The notes below the pieces were generated by a model. That model did no database searches. It was given only the letters and a program-made list of their open reading frames with translations, and was not told where the DNA came from. Below are positions 8,883 to 18,559 of a stretch of 64,000 bases of DNA, one piece after another; the first letter of the stretch is position 1, and each line of letters starts with the position of its first letter. Position numbers and translations under genes: made by a program. This DNA is from SZAS-18 sp031370675 (lineage in GTDB: Bacteria; Verrucomicrobiota; Verrucomicrobiia; Chthoniobacterales; SZAS-18), in NCBI GenBank assembly GCA_031370675.1, contig JANMQT010000192.1, positions 39,176 through 103,175 on the forward strand, read 5' to 3'.

Positions 8883-8940
8883 GGTCAGGCGCACCGATTC
8901 AGACGGCGGGGGCGCCGAATCGTTCAACGGAATGACACAA

Positions 8941-9063
8941 GGTAGGGACGACCGTCCCTGGTCGTCCCAAACAATGCGCGCATGATCGAAACCACGGTTC
9001 GCGCGCCTTGCCAAGATGATCCGTCTCGCCAGTTTGGGACGACCGAGGACGGTCGTCCCTACC
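8941..9063. repeat. REP/BIME-like inverted repeat pair
   Basis: Two 32-base units face each other (8941-8972 and 9032-9063) with about 30 of 32 bases matching after inversion. Each unit starts GGTAGGGACGACC and contains GGGACGACC - 6-base loop - GGTCGTCCC, so each can fold alone, preceded by a GTAG tetranucleotide. This is the structure of REP sequences mobilised by RAYT (TnpA-REP) proteins, arranged as a BIME. It lies between rho and DUF4112 on the minus strand. No RAYT gene is visible in the window. Confidence 0.85.
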
Positions 9064-9072
9064 TTTCACCGC

Positions 9073-10764
9073 CTACCCCGGGATGCTCGCGAGCATCTGG
9101 GCGTTGGTTGGGTACTTCTTCATGAAGCTGAGCAGCCGCTCAATCGCCTCGATCGGCTTGTAGCCTGCGAGGCCGCGGCGGATCGTGTTGATCTTCTCCA
9201 GCTCCCACTCAGCGAGCAGCAACTCCTCGCGGCGGGTGCCGGATTGGAAGATGTCCACCGCCGGATAGATGCGCTGGTCGCTGATCTTGCGGTCGAGCAC
9301 GAGCTCCATGTTGCCGGTGCCCTTGAACTCCTGGAAGATGACGTCGTCCATGCGGCTGCCCGTCTCGATCAGCGCGGTCGCCATGATGGTGAGCGAGCCG
9401 GCTTCCTCGGTGTTGCGCGCCGCGGCGAAAATCTTGCGCGGGATTTCCATCGCGCGGGCGTCGATGCCGCCCGACATGGTGCGGCCGCCGGTCTGCACGT
9501 TGTTAAACGCGCGGCCGACGCGGGTGATCGAGTCGAGCAGGATGAACACGTCCTTGCCGATTTCCACGAGCCGCTTGGCGCGTTCCATCGCGAGCGAGGC
9601 GATCTTGGTGTGGCTCTTGAGGTCACTGTCATTCGAGCTGGCCATCAACTCGGCGGTCGGCACGGTGCGCTTCAACTCGGTGACTTCCTCGGGCCGCTCG
9701 TCGACGAGCAGGATGATGAGGTGAATCTCCGGGTGATTTTTCACCACGGCCTCGCCGATATGCTGGAGGAGGGTGGTCTTGCCCGTGCGGGGCGGCGCGA
9801 CCAGCAGGCCGCGCTGGCCTTTGCCGATCGGCGTCATGAGATCCATGATGCGCGTCGTGTAGCGATCGGGCACCGTCTCGAGCTTGATGCGCTTCTTCGG
9901 ATTCACGACGGTGAGTTCCTCGAAGATGGGCGCGACGCGCTGCTTCTCGGGATCCTCGCCGTGGATGGACGTGAGCTTGTACATCTGCGGCCCGCGGTTG
10001 CTGCGGCGGGTTTCGCACTTGATCATCATGCCGTCGCGCAGGTTGAAGCGCCGGCACACCTCGGGCGTGACAAAGGTATCGAGCGGATGCTGTGCAAACT
10101 GGCGCTTGGCCTCGCGCAGGAAGCCGAAACCCTTGCCGGAAAGCTCGAGAATGCCCTCGCTGTATTCAATGGGCTGGTTCGGGTCGCGCTCAAACACCTG
10201 CGCGCCGCCGCCCTGGGGTTCGCCCCGGTCCGGGCGGTCGTTCCGATCGTTGCGATCATTCCGGTCGCGTTGTCCGCCACCTTGAAATTGCGGCTCTCGC
10301 TGCCCGCCGCCCTGAAATTGCGGATGGTTGCGCTGATTGTCGGCGCCATTGCCGCCACCCGGCTGACCGCCGCCCTGCTGCGGACCGCGGTCGCGGAAGC
10401 GCTCGCGGAAGCGGAATTTGTCGAAGCGACGCTGATAATTGCCCTGCTGGTGCGGCTGCCCGCCGCCGCCCTCTTGGCGCGCTGGCTCGTTTTGGCCGGG
10501 CCTCCAGCCTTCCGGCGTGGGTGCCGGCTGCGCCTGCGGCGCGTGCTCGCTCGGCGCCGGACGGGCCAGTTCGATTGCAGTCGGAGCTTCGCTTGAGGGC
10601 ATCGGCTCGGTCGCGTTGTCGGCTTTCGGTCGGCGCGCGCGTTTCGGCTTGGCGCCTTCGTCGGCCTTCGCGGCCTCGATCTCGGCCTTGGTGCGGCGCT
10701 TGCGGACGGGTTTGTCCGCGGTCGTGGCTTCGCCGGGTGCTTTGGATTCAGTGGGTTCGATCAT
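9073..10764 (-). CDS. rho: Transcription termination factor Rho with long disordered N-terminus
   Basis: 563 aa. Residues 200-275 are the cold-shock RNA-binding domain (SGKGFGFLR). Residues 290-545 are the hexameric RNA-translocase ATPase, with Walker A APPRTGKTT (323-331), Walker B ILLVDE (about 350-356), and the GGIDARAMEIPRKI and GSRMDDVIFQEFKGTGNMEL regions nearly identical across Rho. Residues 1-195 are low-complexity, Lys/Arg/Gln/Gly-rich. They contain two FQGGGQR copies, an NDRNDRNDR run and RFDKFRFRERFRDR, and are probably an RNA-binding, intrinsically disordered extension. Usual Rho is about 420 aa. It follows yebC by 95 bases and probably shares its transcript. Confidence 0.98.
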   Translation of the reverse strand: MIEPTESKAPGEATTADKPVRKRRTKAEIEAAKADEGAKPKRARRPKADNATEPMPSSEAPTAIELARPAPSEHAPQAQPAPTPEGWRPGQNEPARQEGGGGQPHQQGNYQRRFDKFRFRERFRDRGPQQGGGQPGGGNGADNQRNHPQFQGGGQREPQFQGGGQRDRNDRNDRNDRPDRGEPQGGGAQVFERDPNQPIEYSEGILELSGKGFGFLREAKRQFAQHPLDTFVTPEVCRRFNLRDGMMIKCETRRSNRGPQMYKLTSIHGEDPEKQRVAPIFEELTVVNPKKRIKLETVPDRYTTRIMDLMTPIGKGQRGLLVAPPRTGKTTLLQHIGEAVVKNHPEIHLIILLVDERPEEVTELKRTVPTAELMASSNDSDLKSHTKIASLAMERAKRLVEIGKDVFILLDSITRVGRAFNNVQTGGRTMSGGIDARAMEIPRKIFAAARNTEEAGSLTIMATALIETGSRMDDVIFQEFKGTGNMELVLDRKISDQRIYPAVDIFQSGTRREELLLAEWELEKINTIRRGLAGYKPIEAIERLLSFMKKYPTNAQMLASIPG

Positions 10765-10859
10765 GGGGTGAGAGCAGAAATGGTTGAGAGGTGGCCGACG
10801 CGGGGTTTGGCGCCGGGTGTCGCGGGAAAACTGGGATATTTTTTGGGGAGAGGGCCGGT

Positions 10860-11612
10860 TCAGGCCGAGAGCTTGGCCAGCAACGCCTCGGGCAATTCGA
10901 GGTTCATGTGCACGTGTTGCACGTCGTCGTTTTCCTCGAGCGCATCGTGCAGGCGCATGACCTGTTGGGCGACGTGCTCGTCGGCGACCGTGACCAGCGT
11001 GTTCGGGAGGTAGATGAGCTTCTGCGAATCGGGGATGACACCGCCTTTGCGCAGGGCCTCAGCGACCGCATAAAATCGATCGACCGGCGTGGTGATTTCG
11101 TAGGATTCCCCGGTGTTGACCAGGTCCTGGGCGCCGGCGTCGAGGGCGATTTCCATGATGCGATCCTCATCGGCCGCCGAGCGGGGCACGGTGATAAGGC
11201 CCTTGCGCTGGAAGAGGTAGGCGACGCTTCCCACGGCGGCGAGGTGGCAGTGGTGCTTGGTGAAAATCAAGCGGATGTCGGAGGCGGTGCGGTTCTTGTT
11301 GTCGGTGGCGGTTTCGATTAGGAGGGCCACCCCGCCGGGGGCGTAGCCTTCGTAGACCATTTCCTCCATCGCGTTGCCTTCGAGTTCGCCGGTGCCCTTC
11401 TTGATGCCGCGTTCGATGTTGTCGCTGGGCATGTTCTGATCCCGCGCGCTTTGGATGGCGGCTCGCAACCGGATATTGCCGGAGGGATCGCCGCCGCCCA
11501 TCTTCGCGGCCAGGGTAATTTCCTTCGAGAGTCGGCTGAAAAGCTGACCACGTTTCACGTCAAGCGGACCTTTGATACGCTTGACCTTGGACCATTTACT
11601 GTGGCCAGCCAT
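10860..11612 (-). CDS. yebC: YebC/PmpR-family protein
   Basis: 250 aa. The start MAGHSKWSKVKRIKGPLDVK fixes the ATG at 11612, because nearly all family members begin MAGHSKW. Later motifs are NIRLRAAIQSARDQNMPSDNIERGIKKG and YEGYAPGGVALLIETATDNKNRT. Family members act as transcription regulators and, as shown for some, relieve ribosome stalling at difficult peptide motifs. It lies between typA (ribosome-associated GTPase) and rho on the same strand, so a translation/transcription-quality group is plausible. The open frame extends upstream to 11792, but that part is not conserved. Confidence 0.95.
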   Translation of the reverse strand: MAGHSKWSKVKRIKGPLDVKRGQLFSRLSKEITLAAKMGGGDPSGNIRLRAAIQSARDQNMPSDNIERGIKKGTGELEGNAMEEMVYEGYAPGGVALLIETATDNKNRTASDIRLIFTKHHCHLAAVGSVAYLFQRKGLITVPRSAADEDRIMEIALDAGAQDLVNTGESYEITTPVDRFYAVAEALRKGGVIPDSQKLIYLPNTLVTVADEHVAQQVMRLHDALEENDDVQHVHMNLELPEALLAKLSA

Positions 11613-11814
11613 AGGTGGGAATCTGACGAATACGAACGGACGGAGAGACACGGAGGCCTCCAACGGTGCAAACGTCGGGTGACGTTGCGGAAACGGTGTT
11701 GCCCGGCAAATAACCTCAGGGCCGATGTCCCAGAGCGGCGGGCGGAGTGCGAACCGTGCCGGGAGTAAAAGGGCGTTCGAGCCGCTTGTCAATCGCGGAT
11801 TCCGAGGCGCCGTC

Positions 11815-13644
<1,830 letters not shown>

Positions 13645-13789
13645 GGAAAACGGTGCTAAAGGACTTCTCTGACCAAAAGTGGCCGCCCGATAAACGGGCC
13701 GGAATCTGATTCCGACGGCACTCCCGCCCGCCGTTCTCCGATGAGAGCGAAGGGCCCCCGGGACCGCCGAACCCCTCTAATCACCTTCT

Positions 13790-13975
13790 ATGGGCAAGCA
13801 ATACAATAAAGTGATCAAACGGAAGCGTCGTGCCGCGTATGTGGCCCGCAAAGATGCTGCAAAGAAGCCCGCGGTCAAGGCGAAGCCCGCCGCGGCGGCC
13901 AAGAAACCGGCCGCCGCGAAAAAGGCGGCGGCGGCCGCCGCAACGTCCCCTGCTGCCGTGCCAACGGTTGAGTAA
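13790..13975 (+). CDS. Small basic Lys/Ala-rich protein (PVC-type)
   Basis: 61 aa. The N-terminal 21 residues (MGKQYNKVIKRKRRAAYVAR) form a strongly basic helix. The rest alternates KKPA/AKKAAAA blocks like histone H1 tails and ends SPAAVPTVE. This suggests an RNA- or DNA-binding protein. I have seen the MGKQYNKV-type start as a recurring short protein in Verrucomicrobia. Whether it equals the small nucleic-acid-binding signature protein described for the PVC superphylum needs comparison. It lies in a divergent position to typA. A TCGAAA repeat starts 15 bases after its stop. Confidence 0.7.
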   Translation: MGKQYNKVIKRKRRAAYVARKDAAKKPAVKAKPAAAAKKPAAAKKAAAAAATSPAAVPTVE

Positions 13976-13990
13976 CGGTCCGCCGCGGCG

Positions 13991-14150
13991 GAAACTCGAA
14001 GTGCGAAATTCGAAACTCGAAGTAAGTTTAAGGGCAGCAAGCTCCAAAACGGGGTGCTGCCTGACGCGGGCGGACAGCCCTCTTGCGACTTGCTGGGGTT
14101 TTCTACTTTGAGTTTTCTTCGAGGTTCGAGTTTCGAGTTTCGAGATTCCG
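13991..14150. repeat. TCGAAA-type inverted repeat (copy R1)
   Basis: Left arm (13991-14024) has GAAACTCGAAGTGCGAAATT then CGAAACTCGAAG. Right arm (about 14107-14150) has TTTTCTTCGAGGTTCGAG then TTTCGAGTTTCGAG. The arms are imperfect inverse complements around an approximately 80-base spacer. The element ends directly before the ATG of the NYN gene. Confidence 0.85.
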
Positions 14151-14603
14151 ATGTCGGAATACCTCATCGTCGACGGCCACTCGGTCATCTTCGGCTGGCC
14201 AGAATTACGGGCGATGCATGAACGTCGGCGCGAGGCTGCACGCGAGGTGCTGGTCCGTCAGCTGACGAATTACCAGGACCAGACCGGCACGCGTGTGGTG
14301 GTGGTTTTCGATGGCCGCGGCAGCCGCTTGAGCGAGACCACCGAGGAGGCCGGGATCCAGATTTTCTACTCGTCGACGAACACCACGGCCGACGACATCA
14401 TTGAACGGCTCGTCGCCAAGTACGCCGCGAAGCGGAGCATCACGGTCGCGACCTCCGACCGCATGGAGCGCCAGACCGTTTATGCATTCGGCGCCGATTC
14501 CATCTCCGTCGACACGCTGCGCGACTGGCTCAATCGCGCGGAAAAGGATTTTTCGCGCACGCTCCGGCACCACGCGCCGAAAAAGGACCGGCGCCTGCGG
14601 TAG
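14151..14603 (+). CDS. NYN-domain (YacP/Rae1-like) ribonuclease
   Basis: 150 aa. The PIN/NYN fold begins YLIVDGHSVIFGWPEL (first metal Asp), then VVVVFDGRGSR, TTADDIIERLV and ITVATSDRMERQTVYAFGADSIS carry the other acidic residues. Family members such as Bacillus Rae1 (YacP) cut mRNA in the ribosome A site; others are uncharacterised. The terminal RTLRHHAPKKDRRLR is basic. It ends 22 bases from the convergent LysM gene. Its start codon abuts a TCGAAA repeat, so its leader would lie within the repeat arm. Confidence 0.85.
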   Translation: MSEYLIVDGHSVIFGWPELRAMHERRREAAREVLVRQLTNYQDQTGTRVVVVFDGRGSRLSETTEEAGIQIFYSSTNTTADDIIERLVAKYAAKRSITVATSDRMERQTVYAFGADSISVDTLRDWLNRAEKDFSRTLRHHAPKKDRRLR

Positions 14604-14625
14604 GTCTTTCCGGGCGGTCGCCGGA

Positions 14626-15393
14626 TTACGGAATGATGAGGGTCATGCCGGAGCGGAGTTTCGATTCGTCAGGCAGGGAATTGAGGTTGGCGTCGAGGAT
14701 GTCTGACGCGCGGTTGGGCGTCTGGTAGAATTTTCGCGAGATGCCCTGCAAGGTATCGCCCGGCTGAACCCGGTAGGTGCGGGTTTCGGCCTGCGCCTTG
14801 CGCTCCGCCTCCTTCACGGCGGCCGCCGCGGCGCGCTGGGTGGCCTTGCCGCCCGTAGCCACCTCGTCGGCGTCGACAGTGCCACCCTTGCCGGCAACCT
14901 TGGTCGCCGGTGGCGGGCTGGCCTTGGCGATCGCGAGCTGCTGCTTGAGCTGGAGATTCTCGCTGCGGATCCGCGTGGCCTCGCCCCGGCTGACGAGCGT
15001 GCCGTTGCTCAAGGTGGTGGAAAGATTCATCTCGGCTCGGGCGATGTTGGCGCGGGCTTGCTTGGCGAGCGGACCATCACCCGCGACTTCGAGATAGCGT
15101 CGGAAATGGTGAATCGAGCCGACCGGGTCCTGCAGATTGTCGTAATAAATCAGCGCGAGACGGAAATGCGCCTCGGCGGTCTTCGGGGTGCCGTCGAGCG
15201 CGTTTTCGTAGGCTGAAACCGCGCCGCGGAAATCGCGCGCCGCGAGGCGTTCGGCACCGAGCTGGAGCTGCTTTTGTGGATCGTGGCGAACCACGCCCAG
15301 GCGCTCGCAGCCCCCGAGGCATAATGTCATCGCCGAGAGCGCGGCGATCCAGCGAGTTGTGTCTGGGGAGAAAATTTGAACGAAACGACCCAT
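14626..15393 (-). CDS. TPR-LysM lipoprotein
   Basis: 255 aa. A signal peptide ends in a lipobox (ALSAMTLCLGGC), so it is probably a lipoprotein with Cys near residue 29. Two TPR-like helices pairs follow (LGAERLAARDFRGAVSAYENAL, AEAHFRLALIYYDN). Next come a coiled-coil stretch (residues about 130-155) and an Ala/Lys-rich linker. The C-terminus is a LysM domain (YRVQPGDTLQGISRKFYQ) that binds peptidoglycan. It probably links the outer membrane and cell wall. The 15458 ORF diverges from it. Confidence 0.88.
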   Translation of the reverse strand: MGRFVQIFSPDTTRWIAALSAMTLCLGGCERLGVVRHDPQKQLQLGAERLAARDFRGAVSAYENALDGTPKTAEAHFRLALIYYDNLQDPVGSIHHFRRYLEVAGDGPLAKQARANIARAEMNLSTTLSNGTLVSRGEATRIRSENLQLKQQLAIAKASPPPATKVAGKGGTVDADEVATGGKATQRAAAAAVKEAERKAQAETRTYRVQPGDTLQGISRKFYQTPNRASDILDANLNSLPDESKLRSGMTLIIP

Positions 15394-15457
15394 GGAGACG
15401 TGTTACAACGGATGACAATTTCTCCGCGTTTGCGAGCATCTGCCTCGCGCGTCGAGT

Positions 15458-15748
15458 TTGTCAACCAGCCCGAACATTCGCGGGATTCACTTTTTGGCGA
15501 CGCTGCTGGCGCTGCTGATCGCGTCGCATCGGCTTCACGCGGACCACCGGGACTCGATTGCGCTCGGGATTTGTCTCCGGGGGCGCTTCGAGCATTGTCC
15601 AGAGTCGGCCCGGGACGTGACGGTAGCGCTGGGTATCCAGGGAGTACGCGAGAGGCGGAGGGATCTGCCGGTGGATTTGCGAGGCGAGATGCGGCGAATC
15701 CCTGAGTCACGCCCAGCCGGTGCGGCCGCCAAAATAGAACCGGATTGA
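15458..15748 (+). CDS. Putative secreted small protein, TTG start
   Basis: 96 aa if read from the TTG at 15458. The first 28 residues look like a signal peptide (IRGIHFLATLLALLIASHRL then HA). The remainder is Arg/Glu-rich with no recognisable family. The stop codon lies inside the left half of a strong hairpin (15740-15775), which makes a real transcript end likely here. Codon choice is less biased than in neighbouring genes and no Shine-Dalgarno is visible. Other frames are also open, so this is the least certain protein listed. Confidence 0.35.
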   Translation: MSTSPNIRGIHFLATLLALLIASHRLHADHRDSIALGICLRGRFEHCPESARDVTVALGIQGVRERRRDLPVDLRGEMRRIPESRPAGAAAKIEPD

Positions 15749-15787
15749 GCAGGCGTTGCGGCCTGCTCAATCCGGGCAAATTGTTTT
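15740..15787. terminator. Strong bidirectional hairpin terminator
   Basis: A perfect 15-base stem: CCGGATTGAGCAGGC at 15740-15754, 6-base loop GTTGCG, complement GCCTGCTCAATCCGG at 15761-15775. On the plus strand ATTGTTTTTCT follows. On the minus strand TTCTATTTT follows. It sits between the convergent 15458 ORF and the 39-aa lipoprotein, fitting a terminator used from both sides. Confidence 0.75.
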
Positions 15788-15840
15788 TCTGACGTCAGCA
15801 CCGGCGTGAGTCCGGCGGCGCAATCAGAGGTTGCGACGAA

Positions 15841-15960
15841 TTACTTCGTCCTGGTCATTGGGGCCGGAGCGGGAGCCGGGGCCGGCTGGGACGCGCAGGC
15901 GCCCAATCCGAGCGCCGCGGCAGCGACGGCAACGATAGCGATAACTTTAATGGCTTTCAT
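15841..15960 (-). CDS. 39-aa Pro-Ala lipoprotein
   Basis: A short gene starting ATG at 15960 and ending TAA at 15841. The product starts MKAIKVIAIVAVAAAALGL, has lipobox-like LGLGAC, then SQPAPAPAPAPMTRTK. It is 39 residues before processing, so the mature protein would be about 18 residues with a lipid-modified Cys. An AAGGAAGG stretch lies about 12-20 bases upstream. Similar tiny lipoproteins with a PAPAPAP tail are familiar in Verrucomicrobia, but their role is unknown. They resemble entericidin-type small membrane lipoproteins only in length. Confidence 0.72.
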   Translation of the reverse strand: MKAIKVIAIVAVAAAALGLGACASQPAPAPAPAPMTRTK

Positions 15961-16055
15961 GGTTTCTAGTGTTCACCTTCCTTTCTTAGCAGTATGCGAC
16001 AAGGGCGTCATTTGGCCCATTGGCGTTCAATTAGCAACGGTTTTCTAAGCGGTGC

Positions 16056-16514
16056 CTAAGAGATGTGCACGAGAGTCCCGCGCGGGACCAGCGAAAAAAG
16101 CTCCACGACGTCCCGATTGCTCAGGCGCACGCAGCCGTGACTCGCCGGTCGACCGAGCCGGGATTCGTGATTGGTGCCGTGGAGGTAGATAAAGCGCGCC
16201 CGCGTGTTGGCGTTGGCGCGATCGAGCCCCTCCAGCCAGAGAATCCGCGTCAGAACGAGATCGCCCGGCTCGCCCTGGCGCGCGATCCGACCGGTTGCCT
16301 TTCGCTCCTGAAAGACCATGCCGACGGGCGCGCCGCGTCCATGCTTCCCGCAAATGCGAAAGCGGCCGGTCGGCGTCCGCAGGCTTCCGCCGCGGCAGCC
16401 GGTTCCACGCGCCGAGGTCGACACACGATAGCGCCGCAGAACGATGCCAGCGGACGAAACGACCTCGAGGATCTGCCGGGCGATGGAAACGCGAAGGCTG
16501 CGGCGGGCTGGCAT
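16056..16514 (-). CDS. L,D-transpeptidase (YkuD domain)
   Basis: 152 aa from the ATG at 16514 (an in-frame start at 16562 would add 16 residues). The catalytic motif is intact: HGTNHESRLGRPASHGCVRLS, with the HxxxxxxxxxxxxxxSHGCVR arrangement and catalytic Cys. TPTGRFRI is the other conserved part. No signal peptide is obvious with this start, so export is uncertain. Family members cross-link peptidoglycan 3-3 or attach lipoproteins. The gene diverges from asd with a 71-base gap. Confidence 0.88.
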   Translation of the reverse strand: MPARRSLRVSIARQILEVVSSAGIVLRRYRVSTSARGTGCRGGSLRTPTGRFRICGKHGRGAPVGMVFQERKATGRIARQGEPGDLVLTRILWLEGLDRANANTRARFIYLHGTNHESRLGRPASHGCVRLSNRDVVELFSLVPRGTLVHIS

Positions 16515-16585
16515 GGAATAGGTTCGACGGTGACAGGAAGCCGGTCTGCGGTAAGGTCCCAATCCATTTTGTTATCCGCGCGAAC

Positions 16586-17581
16586 ATGAAAGCCAAGCAC
16601 ATTGCCATTGTCGGGGCCACCGGCGCGGTCGGCCGGGAAATGCTCGACGTTCTCCACCGGCGGAAATTTCCCGTGGCGTCCATCCGCGCGCTGGCTTCGG
16701 GCCGCTCGGCGGGGACGAAGGTGCGCTTTGCCGGCGGGGAAATCGAAGTGCAGGAGCTGCGCGAGGATTCGTTTGGCGGCCTCGACATTGCCCTGTTTAG
16801 TGCGGGCGGCGGAATCTCGCGGCAGTTCGCGCCGGCCGCGGTGAAAGCCGGCGCGGTGGTGATCGACAACTCCTCCGCGTTTCGCCAGGACGCCGGCGTC
16901 CCGCTCGTCATTCCGGAGGTCAACGCCGCCGACGCCGCCCGGCACCAGGGGATCATCGCGAATCCAAACTGTACCATCGCGGTCTCGCTCATGGCGCTGG
17001 CGCCGCTGCATCGCGCGTTCGGATTGAAGCGCGTTTTCGCCGCCAGCTACCAGGCCGTCTCCGGGACCGGAGCCAAGGCGATCGAGGAATTGCGCCGGCA
17101 AATCGAGGCCAGCGTCGCCGGACGGCCGATCGAGAAAAGCGTCTACCCGCACCAGATCGCCTTTAACGTGCTGCCCCACATCGATTCGTTCCGCGCGAAC
17201 GGATACACCGGCGAGGAGGTGAAGATGCAGGACGAGGCGCGCAAGATTTTGCATCACCCGGCGCTGCGGCTCTCCGCGACCTGCGTGCGCGTGCCGGTGT
17301 ATCGCGCGCACTCGATCGCGGTGAACGCCGAGTTCGACCAACCGGTCACGGTCGCCGCCGCGCGCGCGGTGCTGGCCGGGGCACCGGGCCTGCGCGTGGT
17401 CGACGACCCGTCGAAAAACGCGTACCCGATGCCGCTGCATTGCGCGGGCCAGGACGATTGCGAGGTCGGCCGGATCCGGATGGACTGCGCGTTCGAGAAC
17501 GGCCTGGCGATGTGGATCGCGGGCGACCAGTTGCTCAAGGGCGCGGCACTAAACGCGGTGCAAATCGCGGAACTGCTGTAA
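16586..17581 (+). CDS. asd: Aspartate-semialdehyde dehydrogenase
   Basis: 331 aa. N-terminal Rossmann loop GATGAVGREML (NADPH). VIDNSSAFR is the coenzyme/substrate loop. NPNCTIAVSLMALAPL contains catalytic Cys129. SYQAVSGTGAKAIEEL and RVPVYRAHSIAVNAEF (catalytic His) follow. It reduces aspartyl phosphate to the semialdehyde on the way to lysine/diaminopimelate, threonine and methionine. ATG 16586 matches the family start; the longer open frame is upstream of any conserved sequence and overlaps the divergent gene. Confidence 0.97.
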   Translation: MKAKHIAIVGATGAVGREMLDVLHRRKFPVASIRALASGRSAGTKVRFAGGEIEVQELREDSFGGLDIALFSAGGGISRQFAPAAVKAGAVVIDNSSAFRQDAGVPLVIPEVNAADAARHQGIIANPNCTIAVSLMALAPLHRAFGLKRVFAASYQAVSGTGAKAIEELRRQIEASVAGRPIEKSVYPHQIAFNVLPHIDSFRANGYTGEEVKMQDEARKILHHPALRLSATCVRVPVYRAHSIAVNAEFDQPVTVAAARAVLAGAPGLRVVDDPSKNAYPMPLHCAGQDDCEVGRIRMDCAFENGLAMWIAGDQLLKGAALNAVQIAELL

Positions 17582-17582
17582 G

Positions 17583-17616
17583 AATTGCGGATTTCGGATT
17601 GCGGATTGCGGATTGA
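17583..17616. repeat. GCGGATT tandem repeat
   Basis: Four imperfect copies of GCGGATT(tC) start two bases after the asd stop codon. It looks like one arm of the type of inverted repeat seen elsewhere in the window, but no partner arm was found in the 50 bases downstream. Confidence 0.7.
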
Positions 17617-17667
17617 AGCGGTTCTCTTGCCGGGCACGGCGGCCGTCCGCCTGGCTCGAACGATCCC

Positions 17668-18552
17668 ATGTCCCCGCTGAAACTCTACCTGTCCGCGCGC
17701 TCCAAACGCGTCGACGCCGCGCTCAATCGCTTTCTGCCTCCGGCCACCCGGAAGCCGGCGACGATTCACAAGGCGATGCGCTATTCGTTGTTCGCCGGCG
17801 GCAAGCGGTTGCGACCCATTCTCTGCCTCGCCGCCGGTGAGGCCTGTGGGGGGACGATTGAAGCTGCGCTGCCGCTGGCCTGCGCCGTCGAGTGCATCCA
17901 CACCTATTCGTTGATCCACGACGACCTTCCCGCGATGGACAACGACGATTTTCGTCGCGGACGACCGACGAATCACAAGGTGTTCGGCGACGGCATGGCG
18001 GTCCTAGCGGGCGACGGCTTGCTGACGATCGCGTTTGAGATTTTGGGTCACGCCGAAACCTGGTCGCGGTACGACATGCGCGCCCTGGTGCGCGAGTTGG
18101 CGCACGCGGCGGGGAGTTTGAAGTTGATTGCCGGCCAGGTGGCGGATCTCGAGGGCGAGGGCCGTCGCACCACCGAGGCGCAACTGCGTTTCATTCACGA
18201 GTGCAAGACGGGCGCGCTGCTCACGACCTCGATCCGGCTCGGCGGCATGAGCGCGAACGCACCGGCCGGGGAGCTGAAGGCGCTCACCCGCTTCGGGCAC
18301 GCGCTGGGTCTCGCATTCCAGGTGATCGACGACATTCTCGATGTCACGCAGACGAGCGAGAAGCTCGGCAAGAGCGCCGGCAAGGACGTCGCGGCCAAGA
18401 AGGCGACCTATCCCTCGATTCTCGGTCTGCCGGGCGCGAAAGCTGAGGCGCGGCGGCTCACAGCGGAAGCGCATGCGGCGCTCAAGGTCTTCGGCGCCCG
18501 CGGGGAGCGTCTGCGGGAACTGGCCAATCATCTGCTCGAACGGGATTTCTAG
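17668..18552 (+). CDS. ispA: Farnesyl diphosphate synthase-type prenyltransferase
   Basis: 294 aa. FARM DDLPAMD at 85-91 (four residues between the Asp pair, the short-chain bacterial type), RRGRP(T) after it, and SARM DDILD at 221-225. LFAGGKRLRPILCLAAGE is the conserved N-terminal substrate region. It condenses IPP with allylic diphosphates, probably to FPP. A second, different prenyl synthase lies at 44680-45858 in the carotenoid cluster, so this one is likely the general housekeeping enzyme. It follows asd and a GCGGATT tandem repeat. Confidence 0.95.
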   Translation: MSPLKLYLSARSKRVDAALNRFLPPATRKPATIHKAMRYSLFAGGKRLRPILCLAAGEACGGTIEAALPLACAVECIHTYSLIHDDLPAMDNDDFRRGRPTNHKVFGDGMAVLAGDGLLTIAFEILGHAETWSRYDMRALVRELAHAAGSLKLIAGQVADLEGEGRRTTEAQLRFIHECKTGALLTTSIRLGGMSANAPAGELKALTRFGHALGLAFQVIDDILDVTQTSEKLGKSAGKDVAAKKATYPSILGLPGAKAEARRLTAEAHAALKVFGARGERLRELANHLLERDF

Positions 18553-18559
18553 CCGGCCC

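Noticed and set aside
8941..9063. Insertion sequence ends
   Set aside because: The inverted pair is 123 bases in all and has no room for a transposase; hairpin plus GTAG fits REP better than IS ends.
9016..10596. 526-aa open frame on the plus strand opposite rho
   Set aside because: It is a shadow of rho in high-GC DNA; the minus-strand frame has full Rho motifs and this one has none.
11613..11792. 60-residue N-terminal extension of YebC
   Set aside because: Family proteins start MAGHSKW at 11612; the extension has no conserved residues.
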